From assembly GCF_024721995.1 (NCBI RefSeq), contig NZ_JANQBC010000001.1:62001-126000 (forward strand): DNA of 64,000 nucleotides, read 5' to 3'. Under the pieces are notes generated by a model. That model made no database searches. It saw only the letters and a program-made list of their open reading frames with translations, and was not told the DNA's origin. The DNA is from Paenibacillus radicibacter (GTDB lineage: Bacteria; Bacillota; Bacilli; Paenibacillales; NBRC-103111). How positions within the stretch are numbered: position 1 is the stretch's first letter; each line of letters begins with the position of its first letter. The position numbers and the translations under genes were made by a program. Positions 54,589 to 64,000 of this stretch are shown here, one piece after another.

Positions 54589-54608
54589 TCGTAAAACTTT
54601 CTAAACTA

Positions 54609-55649
54609 TTAATCTAGCTTAAGTCCTTCATACATCGCATTTAAAAGTTGAAGGGTGTCATCACAGCCATATTCCCAGAACATCATACCACCTAATTGAT
54701 GCTCCTTAATGTAGCTGCATTTATGTGCGAACGATTGCTCATCATCATAAGAGATAAAGCTGCTGCCGTTAAACAAGTACGGTGCTTTTGCTTCATCGTC
54801 CCAATGACGAACATAGCCATTCTTATTGATATATTCCGCTACAAGCGTTGAATACTCTGGACCATATCCACCCGTTGTTCCTGCCATTTGGTGTAGGCCG
54901 TTATTACGATCGGGCACTTGATTCCACATTCTAGAGTAGAATGCTGCACCTACGACAATCTTCTCACGTGGAACACCTGCATCCATGAACATACGAACAG
55001 ATGCATCTGTACTAATGCGGAACAAGTCACCTGTTGAATTGAACAGGTTCGTGTGGTGACCCGTAAGGACTTGGAAACCACCGCGCATATCGTAAGTCAT
55101 TAATTGAATAAAATCTAGATATTGCTCGATCTTATCCATCTCTGTCCCATCGATATAGTATTGGTCTGCTCCAGTCGCAATTGTCAGTAAGTAATAACGT
55201 CCATCCGCTGCACCTTTGCGATTCAAAGCTTCACGAATGGTCTTAAGCAAGCTCGTGAAGTTCTGTTTATCAGCTGGGCTCGAATGAATATCCGCTACAC
55301 CATAACAAGGATACTCCCAATCTAGGTCGATACCATCTAGTGGCAACTCATCTAGAATACGAACTGCAGATTCAGCCATTTTGATGCGTCCCGCTTCCGT
55401 TGAAGCTGCTTCAGAGAAACCGCCCGCTCCCCAGCCACCAACAGATAGAATCAATTGCAAGTCGGGATGACTTTGTTTAATCGTAGTAAGCACACTCGCA
55501 TTCTGCAAATGAGCAATGGAGATTGCATCTTCAATGACATATCCAAACGCGATATTCATGTGTGTTAATTTATCTAAGGCTTCCTTCTTCACTTTAGGAA
55601 GCTTCGCATCTACAACATAACCTGCTGCAATATAAGATGTTTTCTTCAT
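54609..55649 (-). CDS. Cytoplasmic GH18 glycosidase
   Basis: A 346-residue single-domain GH18 enzyme without signal peptide. IAAGYVVDAKLP at the start, LILSVGGWGAGGFSEAA, catalytic LDGIDLDWEYPCYG (Glu acid), QLMTYDMRGG and MFWEYGCDD. WEYP favours a chitinase/chitobiase-like over an ENGase-type specificity, though an action on the chitobiose core of N-glycans is possible from the neighbours. ATG immediately follows the previous stop; GGGAGTG ahead. Last gene of the operon. Confidence 0.9.
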   Translation of the reverse strand: MKKTSYIAAGYVVDAKLPKVKKEALDKLTHMNIAFGYVIEDAISIAHLQNASVLTTIKQSHPDLQLILSVGGWGAGGFSEAASTEAGRIKMAESAVRILDELPLDGIDLDWEYPCYGVADIHSSPADKQNFTSLLKTIREALNRKGAADGRYYLLTIATGADQYYIDGTEMDKIEQYLDFIQLMTYDMRGGFQVLTGHHTNLFNSTGDLFRISTDASVRMFMDAGVPREKIVVGAAFYSRMWNQVPDRNNGLHQMAGTTGGYGPEYSTLVAEYINKNGYVRHWDDEAKAPYLFNGSSFISYDDEQSFAHKCSYIKEHQLGGMMFWEYGCDDTLQLLNAMYEGLKLD

Positions 55650-58280
55650 TTAAGCTTCACTCCCTTGTGCTTCCTTCGCTATTGCAGTTAATGCCTGCAA
55701 AGCTTCACGACCTGCTCCAAGCTTGTAACCGGAGTTCAAGTAACGAACTTGATCTTGACCATCTACAACGAACAAGTGCGGATAACCTACACCACTTGAT
55801 GGTTGTGCAACAAACTTCGTAAGCGCCGCATACGAGGAATCACGTACGAAGATCGCATTCGGTGGCAATTTCGGATAACGTGCAGCATCGAATGAGCTGC
55901 TCCATTCTTCATCACCAATAACGAAGATGCTTCTTGCGCCCATCTGCGCGAGTGGCTCCGATAGCTCACTCATCTCACGAATCAAGTGCTTCGATGGCTC
56001 ACGCTCTGGCTCAATCCAAGCCACTACAGCGCCAGTCTCACCCGCAAGTTCACGTAATGAAGCTGTTGTACCATCTAATTGGCTGAATGTATGATTCACA
56101 TCCATCGTTCCAAGTACAGGAGCTGTAATTGTTGTTTGACGGAACGTCAGCGCAACTTGTGTTTCTTCATCTGCTTTCACGACAAAGTAAGTAAAGCGAA
56201 CTTGCACCGTGCCGTCCGTCAGACGAACTGCAGTCGTTAGACGGTATGCACCTACTTCAACTTCAAAGCTCTCTTCATACACATCACGCTTTGCATACGG
56301 ATATACAAGTGTCTTGTACAAACCGTTCTCTAAGCGAGCAAAGGAGAAGTTCTCGAAGTAAGAAGCTACTGGTGCATCAGAAGCTGCTTCTGCATCCTGC
56401 AACAAACGAAGTGTACCATTTGCTTTGTGACCTGCAACAACGATACCTTTAACAAACTTCGCATCCACCCATACACCGTTCTCTAAGTATTGTGGCTTGT
56501 GTTCACTAGGGTGTACACGCGCTGGAATTCCAAGACTACGGCAGATTGACACGAACATAATATCAACGGAACTACGATCTCCATATTGAAGTTCGTAAGT
56601 ACCCACAGCCTGACCTTTACCTTTTAAGTTAATAAGATCTTGCCAGATGCCCCATTTCTCTTCAATGAACGCCACAAGCTCAGTAGGGTTTGCACGGTAT
56701 GAAGCTGCCGCTTCCTCTGTAAACGCTTCTTGGAAGTATTGCTTATAAGGAGCTAGCATTTCGAACAATACACGTGGACATAAGATGTACGATGCGAATA
56801 CATCATCACTATAGTCACCTTTCAACTTCATGGAAGCGCTTAAGTGATCATTCAGTGTTGGACGAAACGTATCGATTAAATCTTTCTCTCTTAAGCTCTC
56901 CAACAGGCGAAGCGTCCATTGTCCGTATTCAGCTGTGTTCTCACGCAAGAATGCAGCAATCTCTTGGCTGTTACCACGTGCTTTCTGAAGGACGTCCCAC
57001 ACACGATCAGCAGGCAAGTTCAGTGTTTCTGCAAGTTGTTGTGCATCTGCTTCTTGTAAGAATGTAGCTTCATAATCCGCACGAACTTTTCCACCATTCT
57101 CTAAACGCTGATTGTGGATTTGAACCGCTTCTTCTGTAGCTGTCTCTTCATCCGTACCGTCAATTTCTGGCGGTGGAACCATATCGAAGTCGATATGACC
57201 CGTTGGCTGTTCAAGCTGATCGATTGTAACTTCGAAGCGCTCCGCATCACCAACATGAATCTTCACTTGTCCCCACTTGCCTTGATATACGGCACGTAGC
57301 ATCAAGTCACCAAAACCTGTTTTGAAAGAAGTTTCCCCGTTCTCATCCGTCACTAAAGCAGCAATAGGATAGAAATCAGCTGTATTATACACTTGGAAAT
57401 TCACTTCTGCGCCTTGGATTGGACTTCCTTGCTCATCCTTCACCTGAACCACAATTGTGCGTGATGGTGCATAGTTCTCAAGTAAGTTAATTTCCGTGAA
57501 CCATTTGTCAGCTAGTGTAATATCTTCTGGTCCTCTATAATCTGCAAAAATACGTGTATTCACAAGCATCGCACGACGACCTGGAGGTGTAAACCAACCT
57601 TGGTTTAAGCAAGCTTCAGGCTCACAAGCACCGAAGTAGTACCACTTTCCATCTGCCCAAGCTTCTACCCATGCATGGTTGCTATCGCTATGTGCCCAAC
57701 GCGGTGTGTACACTTGACGGGCTGGAATACCGATACTGCGAAGTGCTGCTACAGCAAGCGTAGACTCTTCACCACAACGACCACGTGCGTTACGGATCAT
57801 GGTCATCGGAGAGATTGTACGCAAGTCACTTCCGATATAAGTTGCTGTCTCATGACACCAGTAGTTCGTCTCTAAGATCGCATCCTTCATGGACAAGTGA
57901 GAAGTGCGTTCGACTAATTGTTCATTTAAGAATCCACGGGAATCTTCAATATTCTCCGTATTGACACGGTATGGCATGACGAAGTGTAAGAAGAGATAGT
58001 CTGGCACTGTAGTGCCCCAAGGCATTTGCTTACGAATTTCAAGCGTCTTGCGAACATGATTTAAGTATAGAGCACCCTCATAATCCGCTAAATCCGTTAC
58101 TGGCATATATGCGTATAAGTATTTCAGTGCCCATTCTTCTTCATTTGTAAGTTGTTCTTCAAAAACATCAAACAATTGACTGGATCTTGTGGCAGCGAGT
58201 TGACGTTTCTCTTGAAACTTCTTCTCGATTTCCTCCATCATTTGTTCATCTAATGAAAAAGCGCTGCTTTGTGTAATCAC
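55650..58280 (-). CDS. Transglutaminase-like protein with C-terminal redoxin domain
   Basis: About 876 residues, no signal peptide. A transglutaminase-like core near 150-225 (GRCGEESTLAVAALRSIGIPARQVYT with Cys about 169; SNHAWVEAW with His about 202), a CnaB-like insert (VQVKDEQGSPIQGAEVNFQV), and a second, degenerate copy near 540-600 (GDRSSVDIMFVSICRSLGIPARV) where the Cys is Arg. The end (about 710-870) resembles a peroxiredoxin/thioredoxin fold (FSQLDGTTASLRELAGETGAVVAW) without an obvious Cys pair. GTG at 58280 overlaps the upstream TGA (GTGA) with AAGGAG; the ATG at 58298 is alternative. Role unknown. Confidence 0.85.
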   Translation of the reverse strand: MITQSSAFSLDEQMMEEIEKKFQEKRQLAATRSSQLFDVFEEQLTNEEEWALKYLYAYMPVTDLADYEGALYLNHVRKTLEIRKQMPWGTTVPDYLFLHFVMPYRVNTENIEDSRGFLNEQLVERTSHLSMKDAILETNYWCHETATYIGSDLRTISPMTMIRNARGRCGEESTLAVAALRSIGIPARQVYTPRWAHSDSNHAWVEAWADGKWYYFGACEPEACLNQGWFTPPGRRAMLVNTRIFADYRGPEDITLADKWFTEINLLENYAPSRTIVVQVKDEQGSPIQGAEVNFQVYNTADFYPIAALVTDENGETSFKTGFGDLMLRAVYQGKWGQVKIHVGDAERFEVTIDQLEQPTGHIDFDMVPPPEIDGTDEETATEEAVQIHNQRLENGGKVRADYEATFLQEADAQQLAETLNLPADRVWDVLQKARGNSQEIAAFLRENTAEYGQWTLRLLESLREKDLIDTFRPTLNDHLSASMKLKGDYSDDVFASYILCPRVLFEMLAPYKQYFQEAFTEEAAASYRANPTELVAFIEEKWGIWQDLINLKGKGQAVGTYELQYGDRSSVDIMFVSICRSLGIPARVHPSEHKPQYLENGVWVDAKFVKGIVVAGHKANGTLRLLQDAEAASDAPVASYFENFSFARLENGLYKTLVYPYAKRDVYEESFEVEVGAYRLTTAVRLTDGTVQVRFTYFVVKADEETQVALTFRQTTITAPVLGTMDVNHTFSQLDGTTASLRELAGETGAVVAWIEPEREPSKHLIREMSELSEPLAQMGARSIFVIGDEEWSSSFDAARYPKLPPNAIFVRDSSYAALTKFVAQPSSGVGYPHLFVVDGQDQVRYLNSGYKLGAGREALQALTAIAKEAQGSEA

Positions 58281-59308
58281 TTCTGACACTCCTTCCATAG
58301 CTTCCCGTCTTCACGAATTAAGAATCTGGACTGTCCATCTGTTGATGGCGCAGACATTTGGAACAGACGACTTGTCGTTTCAATTACAGGGTTTATACAC
58401 CATGTGTCTTCCCCTTGAAGTAATGCCATGTCTTTTGCGAACTCACCATGACTTGCATAATAGTTACGCTCTCGATAGTACAACTTACGAAGCTCCCACT
58501 TCACTCGCTCATCTTGCGGCATCTCGAACATTGTAGGTCCCGCTTCATCTATGAATTCGACATAACCCCATAGCTCTGGATAATGCATATTAATTAAGCC
58601 CATTGGCGACCAAACCCAGTTATCTTCTGGATAAGATTTGCCAGTCTCCGGATTGATTACCTTCGTGAATTGTCCATCTTTCACTTCAGCTTGCCACTGC
58701 ACACGGGAGAAGTTCACACGCCAGAATTCGCCTACATTTGGCATACGACGCTCTGGTGCACACTCACGTATGCTCTTCCAAGGAATCGCAACTTCCACAC
58801 TCCACATCCGATTATTCGCATTCGGATTGTTGAGTTCACCATCTATATAGACCGCCGTTTTTAGGTCTTGAATATCCCATCCATCTACTGGAGGACCACC
58901 GTCACGGTAAGGTTTAACAAGAAGGAGATCCCAAACTGTGTTCAGCGCATTGATCTCGAACTCATAATATTGATGTGAATCACCATCTGGATCAATAAAG
59001 ATTTCAAAATCATTATCATAGAAAATGACCGAATCACGTTCTGTTAGTGTTGCCCAGATCTGATCCTCTTTCATTTCCGCTCCAAAATAAAAGTACTCTT
59101 CGTCCCACAACATCTTCACTCGTGTCTGTTTAGTAGGAAGAGGGCGAAGATCGCCCTCAATATCTACGAAATCATCGGTCCAGACTGCGTCTGCCCAAAA
59201 TGGCTTGTCTAAACGGCCATCCAGTTTGAGTGTTTCTGGAGCGCGCTTACACATATAGTGTTTCGGCGCATATTCAATCTTCGGTTCTGGCACACCATCA
59301 TGATTCAT
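58277..59308 (-). CDS. CBM9-like carbohydrate-binding family protein
   Basis: A 343-residue protein with a CBM9/DOMON-type beta sandwich: PETLKLDGRLDKPFW, DFVDIEGDLRPLPTKQTRVKMLWDEEYFYFGAEMKE, FYDNDFEIFIDPDGDSHQYYEFEINALNTVWDL, WSVEVAIPWKSI. The aromatic and acidic pattern is that of sugar-binding family-9-like proteins. No signal peptide, so cytoplasmic, which is odd for a binding module. ATG after GGAGGA; 27 bases after the mannosidase. Confidence 0.88.
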   Translation of the reverse strand: MNHDGVPEPKIEYAPKHYMCKRAPETLKLDGRLDKPFWADAVWTDDFVDIEGDLRPLPTKQTRVKMLWDEEYFYFGAEMKEDQIWATLTERDSVIFYDNDFEIFIDPDGDSHQYYEFEINALNTVWDLLLVKPYRDGGPPVDGWDIQDLKTAVYIDGELNNPNANNRMWSVEVAIPWKSIRECAPERRMPNVGEFWRVNFSRVQWQAEVKDGQFTKVINPETGKSYPEDNWVWSPMGLINMHYPELWGYVEFIDEAGPTMFEMPQDERVKWELRKLYYRERNYYASHGEFAKDMALLQGEDTWCINPVIETTSRLFQMSAPSTDGQSRFLIREDGKLWKECQK

Positions 59309-59335
59309 ATCGATTCCTCCGCTAATAGATATCTA

Positions 59336-62071
59336 TTACTTTTTCAAAACCAATGTCTTAATTTCAGCTGGACCTACACCCACGTTAATCACTTGATCTG
59401 TTGCAGTTACTTCATCTAGACGCTCCTCTAGAATTGTACTGAAGTGTGCACCTTCGTAATTAAACTTCGGCTCGAAAGTTACTGCGGAATTTTCTTTGGT
59501 TACGTTGAACCAACGAACAACCACATCATTCGTCTCTTCATTACGTTTAACAGCGGAAAGTTCAACTCCTGTACCTTCCCACTTCAACCATTGATGAACT
59601 GGAGCTAGCGTTCCTTTTTGCAATTTCGTCTGCTTTGTCATCCATGGAATTTGGTACTGATAAGCATCCGCGTAAGATTGTTCCGGTGTGTTTACGCCGT
59701 GTGGAATAATCATCATTTCAGCCGTTGCGTGACCTAAACATTGTGCTTCTGGAGTTGGGAATACGCCCCAATCACCTAGTTCACCTACTGCACGAAGCAA
59801 TGTAACTGCGATTGTGTTGCGACCATCACGAAGTACTTCGTACTCGCATAAGCCTTTGTTCGCTACTGTAATTCCATTTGTTTCATCTTTCACGCTGACG
59901 AACGCTTGTTGGTGGTGACAGTAACTTGGGTTAATCCATTCTGCAGACGGTGTATTATCACGTGTAACAACTTCAAATACGGAATCTGCTTGGTGATTGC
60001 TGCTGTTGATGTCTGTTGGGAACAACATACGCAGACGGTGATCAGACACTTGATTATCACTTGCGGATTGAACTTTCAATCCACGGCTATTTTTCTCAAG
60101 AGTAATCGTAGTTGTTAGTGTCACTTTAACCATTTCATCCGAGCGAACGGACTTACGGGAAGTGAACCATACAAGATCATTCTGTTCTTCAGCTAGCAAG
60201 TCTTCTGCACTCTTCGGAAGTTCCCACTCATGTACAATGCGAAGGGATGCTTCATACGGTGTATCCATCGCCACAGTTACTTCTGCAGTTAGGTGCTCCG
60301 TCGTTAATGCCATTTCACCATTCGGTTGACGGTACATGTACTCATTACCGATGTCTCCGCTATCTTCATACATGCATAAACCGCTGTAAGTTTGGCCACT
60401 TGCTTTATCTTTTAAGGTAACGGAACCATTCGCTTCAACTGTTACGTGCAAATGATCGTTCTCCATCGTTTTCGTATCTTGAATTAAGCTTGTTTGTCCT
60501 GCCAATTTCGCAGCTGCTTTCACTTCAGAAGCATGAACAAGTGCGAATACTTTATGTCCATTAGCTGGTACAGCACCTGCTTCAAGTTCAACTTGAACTG
60601 TACGTGCAAAATAAGGCTGACGGAATTTATCATCCGGTAGATCGTAATCAAAGCGCAGGCCTAGATCTGTTACTGTGCAATTAATTTCTTGGCCAACACT
60701 ATCAACAACCGTACGGTTGCCAAGCTCAATACCTTTAATTAAAGCTTTCATTTCACCAAATGGCATTTCATCACGGAAGTATTGACGCTTAATATCAAGT
60801 ACAACTGTTACTGTACCACTGCGCTCATGTCCCGTTGTATTCCATACCGTGAACGGATGGCTATCTTCGACATACTGCATGAAGCAAGATGTATCGATAT
60901 GGCTTGCAATTGCTTCTAAGCTATCTTCTGTAATGACTTCTGCCACATCACGACTCTTGTCAAAGCGTGTTACCATCTCACGATGTACTTCATCCACGCT
61001 GCAACCACAAATACTGTCATGTGGATGGTTCTGCATCAAAGTTTTCCATGCATATTTAAGCAGATGATGCGGGTATTCTTGACCCAAGAAACTAGCATAT
61101 GTAGATAGTGGCTCTGCTACTTTCTCTAGCATCACTTGACCACGTTGATTCATTTGTTTCAAGTAAACACGAGCAGAAGCTGTGTTTACAAGCGTTCCCC
61201 AACCATCTGTACGTTGGCTACGCAACTCACCATGAACTTCAGACAATTCACGATCCATCGCTTCATCTAAAGACTCTAGATAAGACTCAAATGTGGAGTG
61301 AATAAATTCTGTATCTGGATACAATTCACGAGCTACGCGAATCGCTTCTGGCAAGTCCAATTGGATCGGTTGGTGATCGCAACCATTCATATATAGCAAT
61401 TCATTCGTTGATGCATATTTCTCCGCATCTTCAAGCTTCTTGTCCCAGAAAATCTTCGCTTCTTCTGGATCAACAGGTACTTCGTTACCATTGGAATACC
61501 AATTCGCGAACAGAATACCTAACACTTTGGAACCGTCTGGTCCAACCCACTCAAGCTCTGAGAAGGAGGATTCGAAATCGCCATCAGATACTGTGTTGTT
61601 AAAGCCAGTCGGCTTTACGCCACGTCCGAAGAACGCGTTGTTAATACCGGATTGCTTCATAAGCTGTGGTGCTTGACCGTAAATGCCGAATGTATCTGGG
61701 AAATATCCGATCTTGGAAATCGTCTCGTAAGGCTTCGCATCTTGGTGACCGACTAACATGTTACGCACGTTAGCTTCACTGCTTGTTAGGAACGCATCTT
61801 GCAAGATGTACCAAGGTCCGATGATAATGCGACCTTCATGGATGAACTTCGTAAGCTGATCTTTCTTCTCTGGTCTTACTTGTAGATAGTCATCTAGAAT
61901 AATCGTCTGACCGTCTAGATAGAACGTGCGATATTCTGGATCTTCTTCTAATTTCTGAAGCAAAGAATCCATAACTTTAACTAGGCGTACGTGATGCTTC
62001 TCGTAAGGCAATTACCACTCACGATCCCAGTGTGTATGTGAAATAATGTGCGCTGTGCGTTTTTTTGTCAT
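59336..62071 (-). pseudogene. GH38 alpha-mannosidase with in-frame stop at codon 20
   Basis: From ATG 62071 (overlapping the GH125 stop as TAATG, with AGAAGG ahead) the frame reads a GH38 start, AHIISHTHWDREW, then TAA at 62012-62014, and continues LPYEKHHVRLVKVMD as in intact enzymes (expected Tyr codon). The remaining 891 codons are intact, with the nucleophile in YFPDTFGIYGQAP, the HDSICGCSVDEVH motif (zinc His) and C-terminal beta domains. HTHWD provides two zinc ligands, so a protein restarted at the TTG at 62011 should be inactive. Recent nonsense mutation or sequence error. Confidence 0.88.
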
Positions 62072-63390
62072 TATAGAATACCTTCTTTCATCGCTTTGTA
62101 CACAAGTTGTGAGAACAAGCTGTTCGACCATGCGAACCATTTGCGTGTGAAGATCGTTGGATCATCGGAATGGAAACCTTCATGCATGTAACCTGTATCT
62201 GCATCTGTAGCTTCAAGCATTGCGATTAGCTCCAGCTTCTCTTCCTTCGTTGTTGCAGTCATACCTTGCATGGATAAGCCCATGTGCCAGATGTAACCGT
62301 CTGGTGTATGTGGACTACCAATACCATTAGCTGCTTTACCTTCGAAGTAGAATGGATTATCATGGGACAACGCGAATTTTCTAGTATTCTGGTAGATTGT
62401 ATCGTCTGCTGTTACATAACCTAGGTATGGAATGGACATCAAACCTGGTGTACCTGCATCATCCATTAGGCAGTGGTTGCCATAACCGTCTGTCTCATAA
62501 GCATAGATTGGACCAAACTCTGGATGACGGTAAATACCATATAATTGAATACCATGATCGATATCTGCTTCTAGATCTTTAAGTTCTTTCAGGAAGTCTG
62601 TATCACGGAATACCCACTCTGCGAACTCTTGCATTTGGCGTAATGCCACAACAGCGAACATGTTACCTGGGATGTTGTAGTGGAAGTCACATGCATCATC
62701 ACTGGAGCGGAATCCTGACCACACCATTCCTGTGTAGTTAACAGGCATTCCAAGTCCATGATTACGTAGGGAATCTTCAGGAATTCCGTTGTCACGTGTG
62801 AAGCGGTATGGTGATTTCTCAAAGTGATATTGCTCTGTCTTGAACAAATCATAAATCGTACGCATAGCTGTTTTGAAACCAGCATCAAAGATGTCAGTCA
62901 ATCCAGTTTCTTTCCAGTACATGTAAGCAAGTCTGATTGAGAAACACAAGGAATCAATCTCAAATTTACGCTCCCACACCCATGGGGACATCTCTGTAAT
63001 GTCCGCTTTATTCCAGTGCCAGTCATTCGCAGTCTCATTGAAAGCATTTGCATACGGATCAATAAGAATATATTGCATGTGACGTTTAATTAAACCGCTT
63101 AGAATACGTTGTAGATCTTTATCTTCTTTGGCAAAAGGTACATAATGGATCACTTGCTCAACGGAATCACGTAACCAACAAGCCGGAATATCACCTGTAA
63201 TGACGAATGTCGTGCCATCATCCATTAATTTCGTTGTTGTCTCTAATGTGTTCGGGAAACAGTTCTTGAATAGCTGCAACAATTTGGGACGATGTGCAAG
63301 TTTCTCCTCTGCTTCTTTCAATACTTCTTGAATCGCTTGCGGCATTTCCAGTTTTGGCATTGGGATTTGTGGTAATCTGAATTGTTCCAT
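62071..63390 (-). CDS. GH125 exo-alpha-1,6-mannosidase
   Basis: A 439-residue cytoplasmic metal-independent mannosidase: GDIPACWLRDSVEQVIHYVPFA, YANAFNETANDWHWNKADITEMSPWVWERKFEIDSLCF, FRSSDDACDFHYNIPGNMFAVVAL, GNHCLMDDAGTPGLMSIPYLG are diagnostic GH125 segments (in order across residues 70-330). Cleaves alpha-1,6-linked mannose from N-glycan-like or mannan oligosaccharides. ATG after TAGGAGTG. Stop codon overlaps the next ATG by one base. Confidence 0.94.
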   Translation of the reverse strand: MEQFRLPQIPMPKLEMPQAIQEVLKEAEEKLAHRPKLLQLFKNCFPNTLETTTKLMDDGTTFVITGDIPACWLRDSVEQVIHYVPFAKEDKDLQRILSGLIKRHMQYILIDPYANAFNETANDWHWNKADITEMSPWVWERKFEIDSLCFSIRLAYMYWKETGLTDIFDAGFKTAMRTIYDLFKTEQYHFEKSPYRFTRDNGIPEDSLRNHGLGMPVNYTGMVWSGFRSSDDACDFHYNIPGNMFAVVALRQMQEFAEWVFRDTDFLKELKDLEADIDHGIQLYGIYRHPEFGPIYAYETDGYGNHCLMDDAGTPGLMSIPYLGYVTADDTIYQNTRKFALSHDNPFYFEGKAANGIGSPHTPDGYIWHMGLSMQGMTATTKEEKLELIAMLEATDADTGYMHEGFHSDDPTIFTRKWFAWSNSLFSQLVYKAMKEGIL

Positions 63391-63438
63391 CTCTGCTCAC
63401 TCCTACTGTCTATTTATCTTTATGATTGAAGATGTGGA

Positions 63439-64000
63439 TTAGTTATGTGTGACAACGGTACCTGAACCGCCATACATCTCAATTTCCTCATCAAACTCCA
63501 GCTTTAGCACGGTTACTTGCTCATGTGCGTCCTCATTTGTCATATGAACCCAAGTTGTTCCCGGAATATTGAACCAAGGTACGCCACCATGGATTTCATG
63601 TGTCAATTCTTTGCCTGAATGTAGGACCGTAATTTTCTTAATTGGATTGGATAACCCTTTGACACACACATTTTCCTTCGGAGTATCGTAAACGAACAGA
63701 TATAACGTTTTGCGATCCTTGGATAATGTACTTCCTCCAAGATAATAGCGAGTCATAATACCTTCTGTCGTCCCGAACACAGCCTCTTCGTGCGTGCGAA
63801 TCCAATCGCCTAGTCCTAGCAGAATAGCCTCTTGTCTTGGTTCCACTGTGCCATCTTCCATCGGCCCAATATCCAGCAACATGTTGCCGCCCATCGAGAT
63901 ACAATCACAGAACATACGAATGATTTGATTCAATGACTTATACTTCTCATCGGTCGGTACATAACCCCAAGAGCGGTTAATGGTCGTACAGAATTCCCAA
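63439..64000 (-). CDS. GH29 alpha-L-fucosidase, C-terminal part (5' end outside window)
   Basis: The visible 186 codons begin WEFCTTINRSWGYVPTDEKYKS and continue LNQIIRMFCDCISMGGNMLLDIGPMEDGTV, the conserved C-terminal barrel segment of GH29, followed by a beta-sandwich domain. Removes alpha-L-fucose. Frame is open to the window edge. 48 bases before the GH125 gene and probably the same operon. Confidence 0.9.
   Translation of the reverse strand, partial: WEFCTTINRSWGYVPTDEKYKSLNQIIRMFCDCISMGGNMLLDIGPMEDGTVEPRQEAILLGLGDWIRTHEEAVFGTTEGIMTRYYLGGSTLSKDRKTLYLFVYDTPKENVCVKGLSNPIKKITVLHSGKELTHEIHGGVPWFNIPGTTWVHMTNEDAHEQVTVLKLEFDEEIEMYGGSGTVVTHN

Noticed and set aside
62009-62014. Programmed readthrough or recoding of the GH38 stop
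   Set aside because: The codon is TAA, not TGA, so selenocysteine is excluded; the position demands a Tyr codon and no recoding signal is evident.

Overview
The window looks like chromosomal DNA of a Paenibacillus-type Firmicute (order Bacillales). It is moderately AT-rich, has strong purine-rich ribosome binding sites, many TTG/GTG starts, tightly overlapping operons, and gene families typical of that group: BY-kinase exopolysaccharide loci, large sets of cytoplasmic glycosidases, a YkoE-type ECF transporter and GH125. No rRNA, tRNA, CRISPR array, complete insertion sequence or prophage was seen.

Region 1 (1-23.5 kb) is a capsule/exopolysaccharide locus. About 19 co-directional minus-strand genes run from a PHP tyrosine phosphatase (22920) through a Wzz-like protein, a BY-kinase, a flippase, a WbqC protein, a PIG-L deacetylase, a WbpA/B/D/E-like nucleotide-sugar cassette, four glycosyltransferase-type genes, an O-antigen ligase/polymerase, acyl-transfer and deacetylase genes and the initiating sugar transferase, to an LCP wall-anchoring protein (3620). 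A structured intergenic RNA between the kinase and flippase sits where the EAR/epsC antitermination RNA sits in Bacillus. A divergent XRE-family regulator (23146) flanks the operon promoter. A perfect palindrome (ATGATACA-N3-TGTATCAT) fills the spacer of that promoter and recurs 22 kb away between an epimerase (1-762) and an acyltransferase (931) at the other end, so the regulator probably controls both ends. A beta-helix protein lies at 2140-3597.

Region 2 (23.5-42.7 kb) is mixed housekeeping and regulation: two small unknown proteins, an MFS exporter, a tyrosine recombinase, an ECF sigma/anti-sigma-like pair, an AraC regulator divergent from a GH3 beta-glucosidase, a WYL regulator, GNAT, a thiamin-precursor-type ECF transporter (T-S-A), two tandem membrane-wHTH paralogs, a thioredoxin-reductase-like flavoprotein, a bactofilin-like gene with a DrrAB-type ABC exporter, and an aminoglycoside-phosphotransferase-fold protein. 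A nested palindrome of about 175 bases lies at 33002-33177.

Region 3 (42.8-52.2 kb) has a 2-oxoacid:ferredoxin oxidoreductase encoded as two fused polypeptides, a second sigma/anti-sigma-like pair, a flavin reductase divergent from an ArsR-like regulator, a VanY-type carboxypeptidase lipoprotein and a NagZ-type lipoprotein.

Region 4 (52.2-64 kb) is a glycan-degradation block. A secreted GH18 chitinase with two near-identical Fn3 repeats and a chitin-binding module is followed by an operon of apparently cytoplasmic proteins: GH29 fucosidase (runs off the end), GH125 mannosidase, GH38 mannosidase, CBM9-like protein, transglutaminase-like/redoxin protein and GH18. Together they would suit breakdown of fucosylated, mannose-containing N-glycan-like material. 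The GH38 gene has an in-frame TAA at codon 20, inside the zinc-binding motif HTHWDREW(Y), so it is probably a recent pseudogene or a sequence error.
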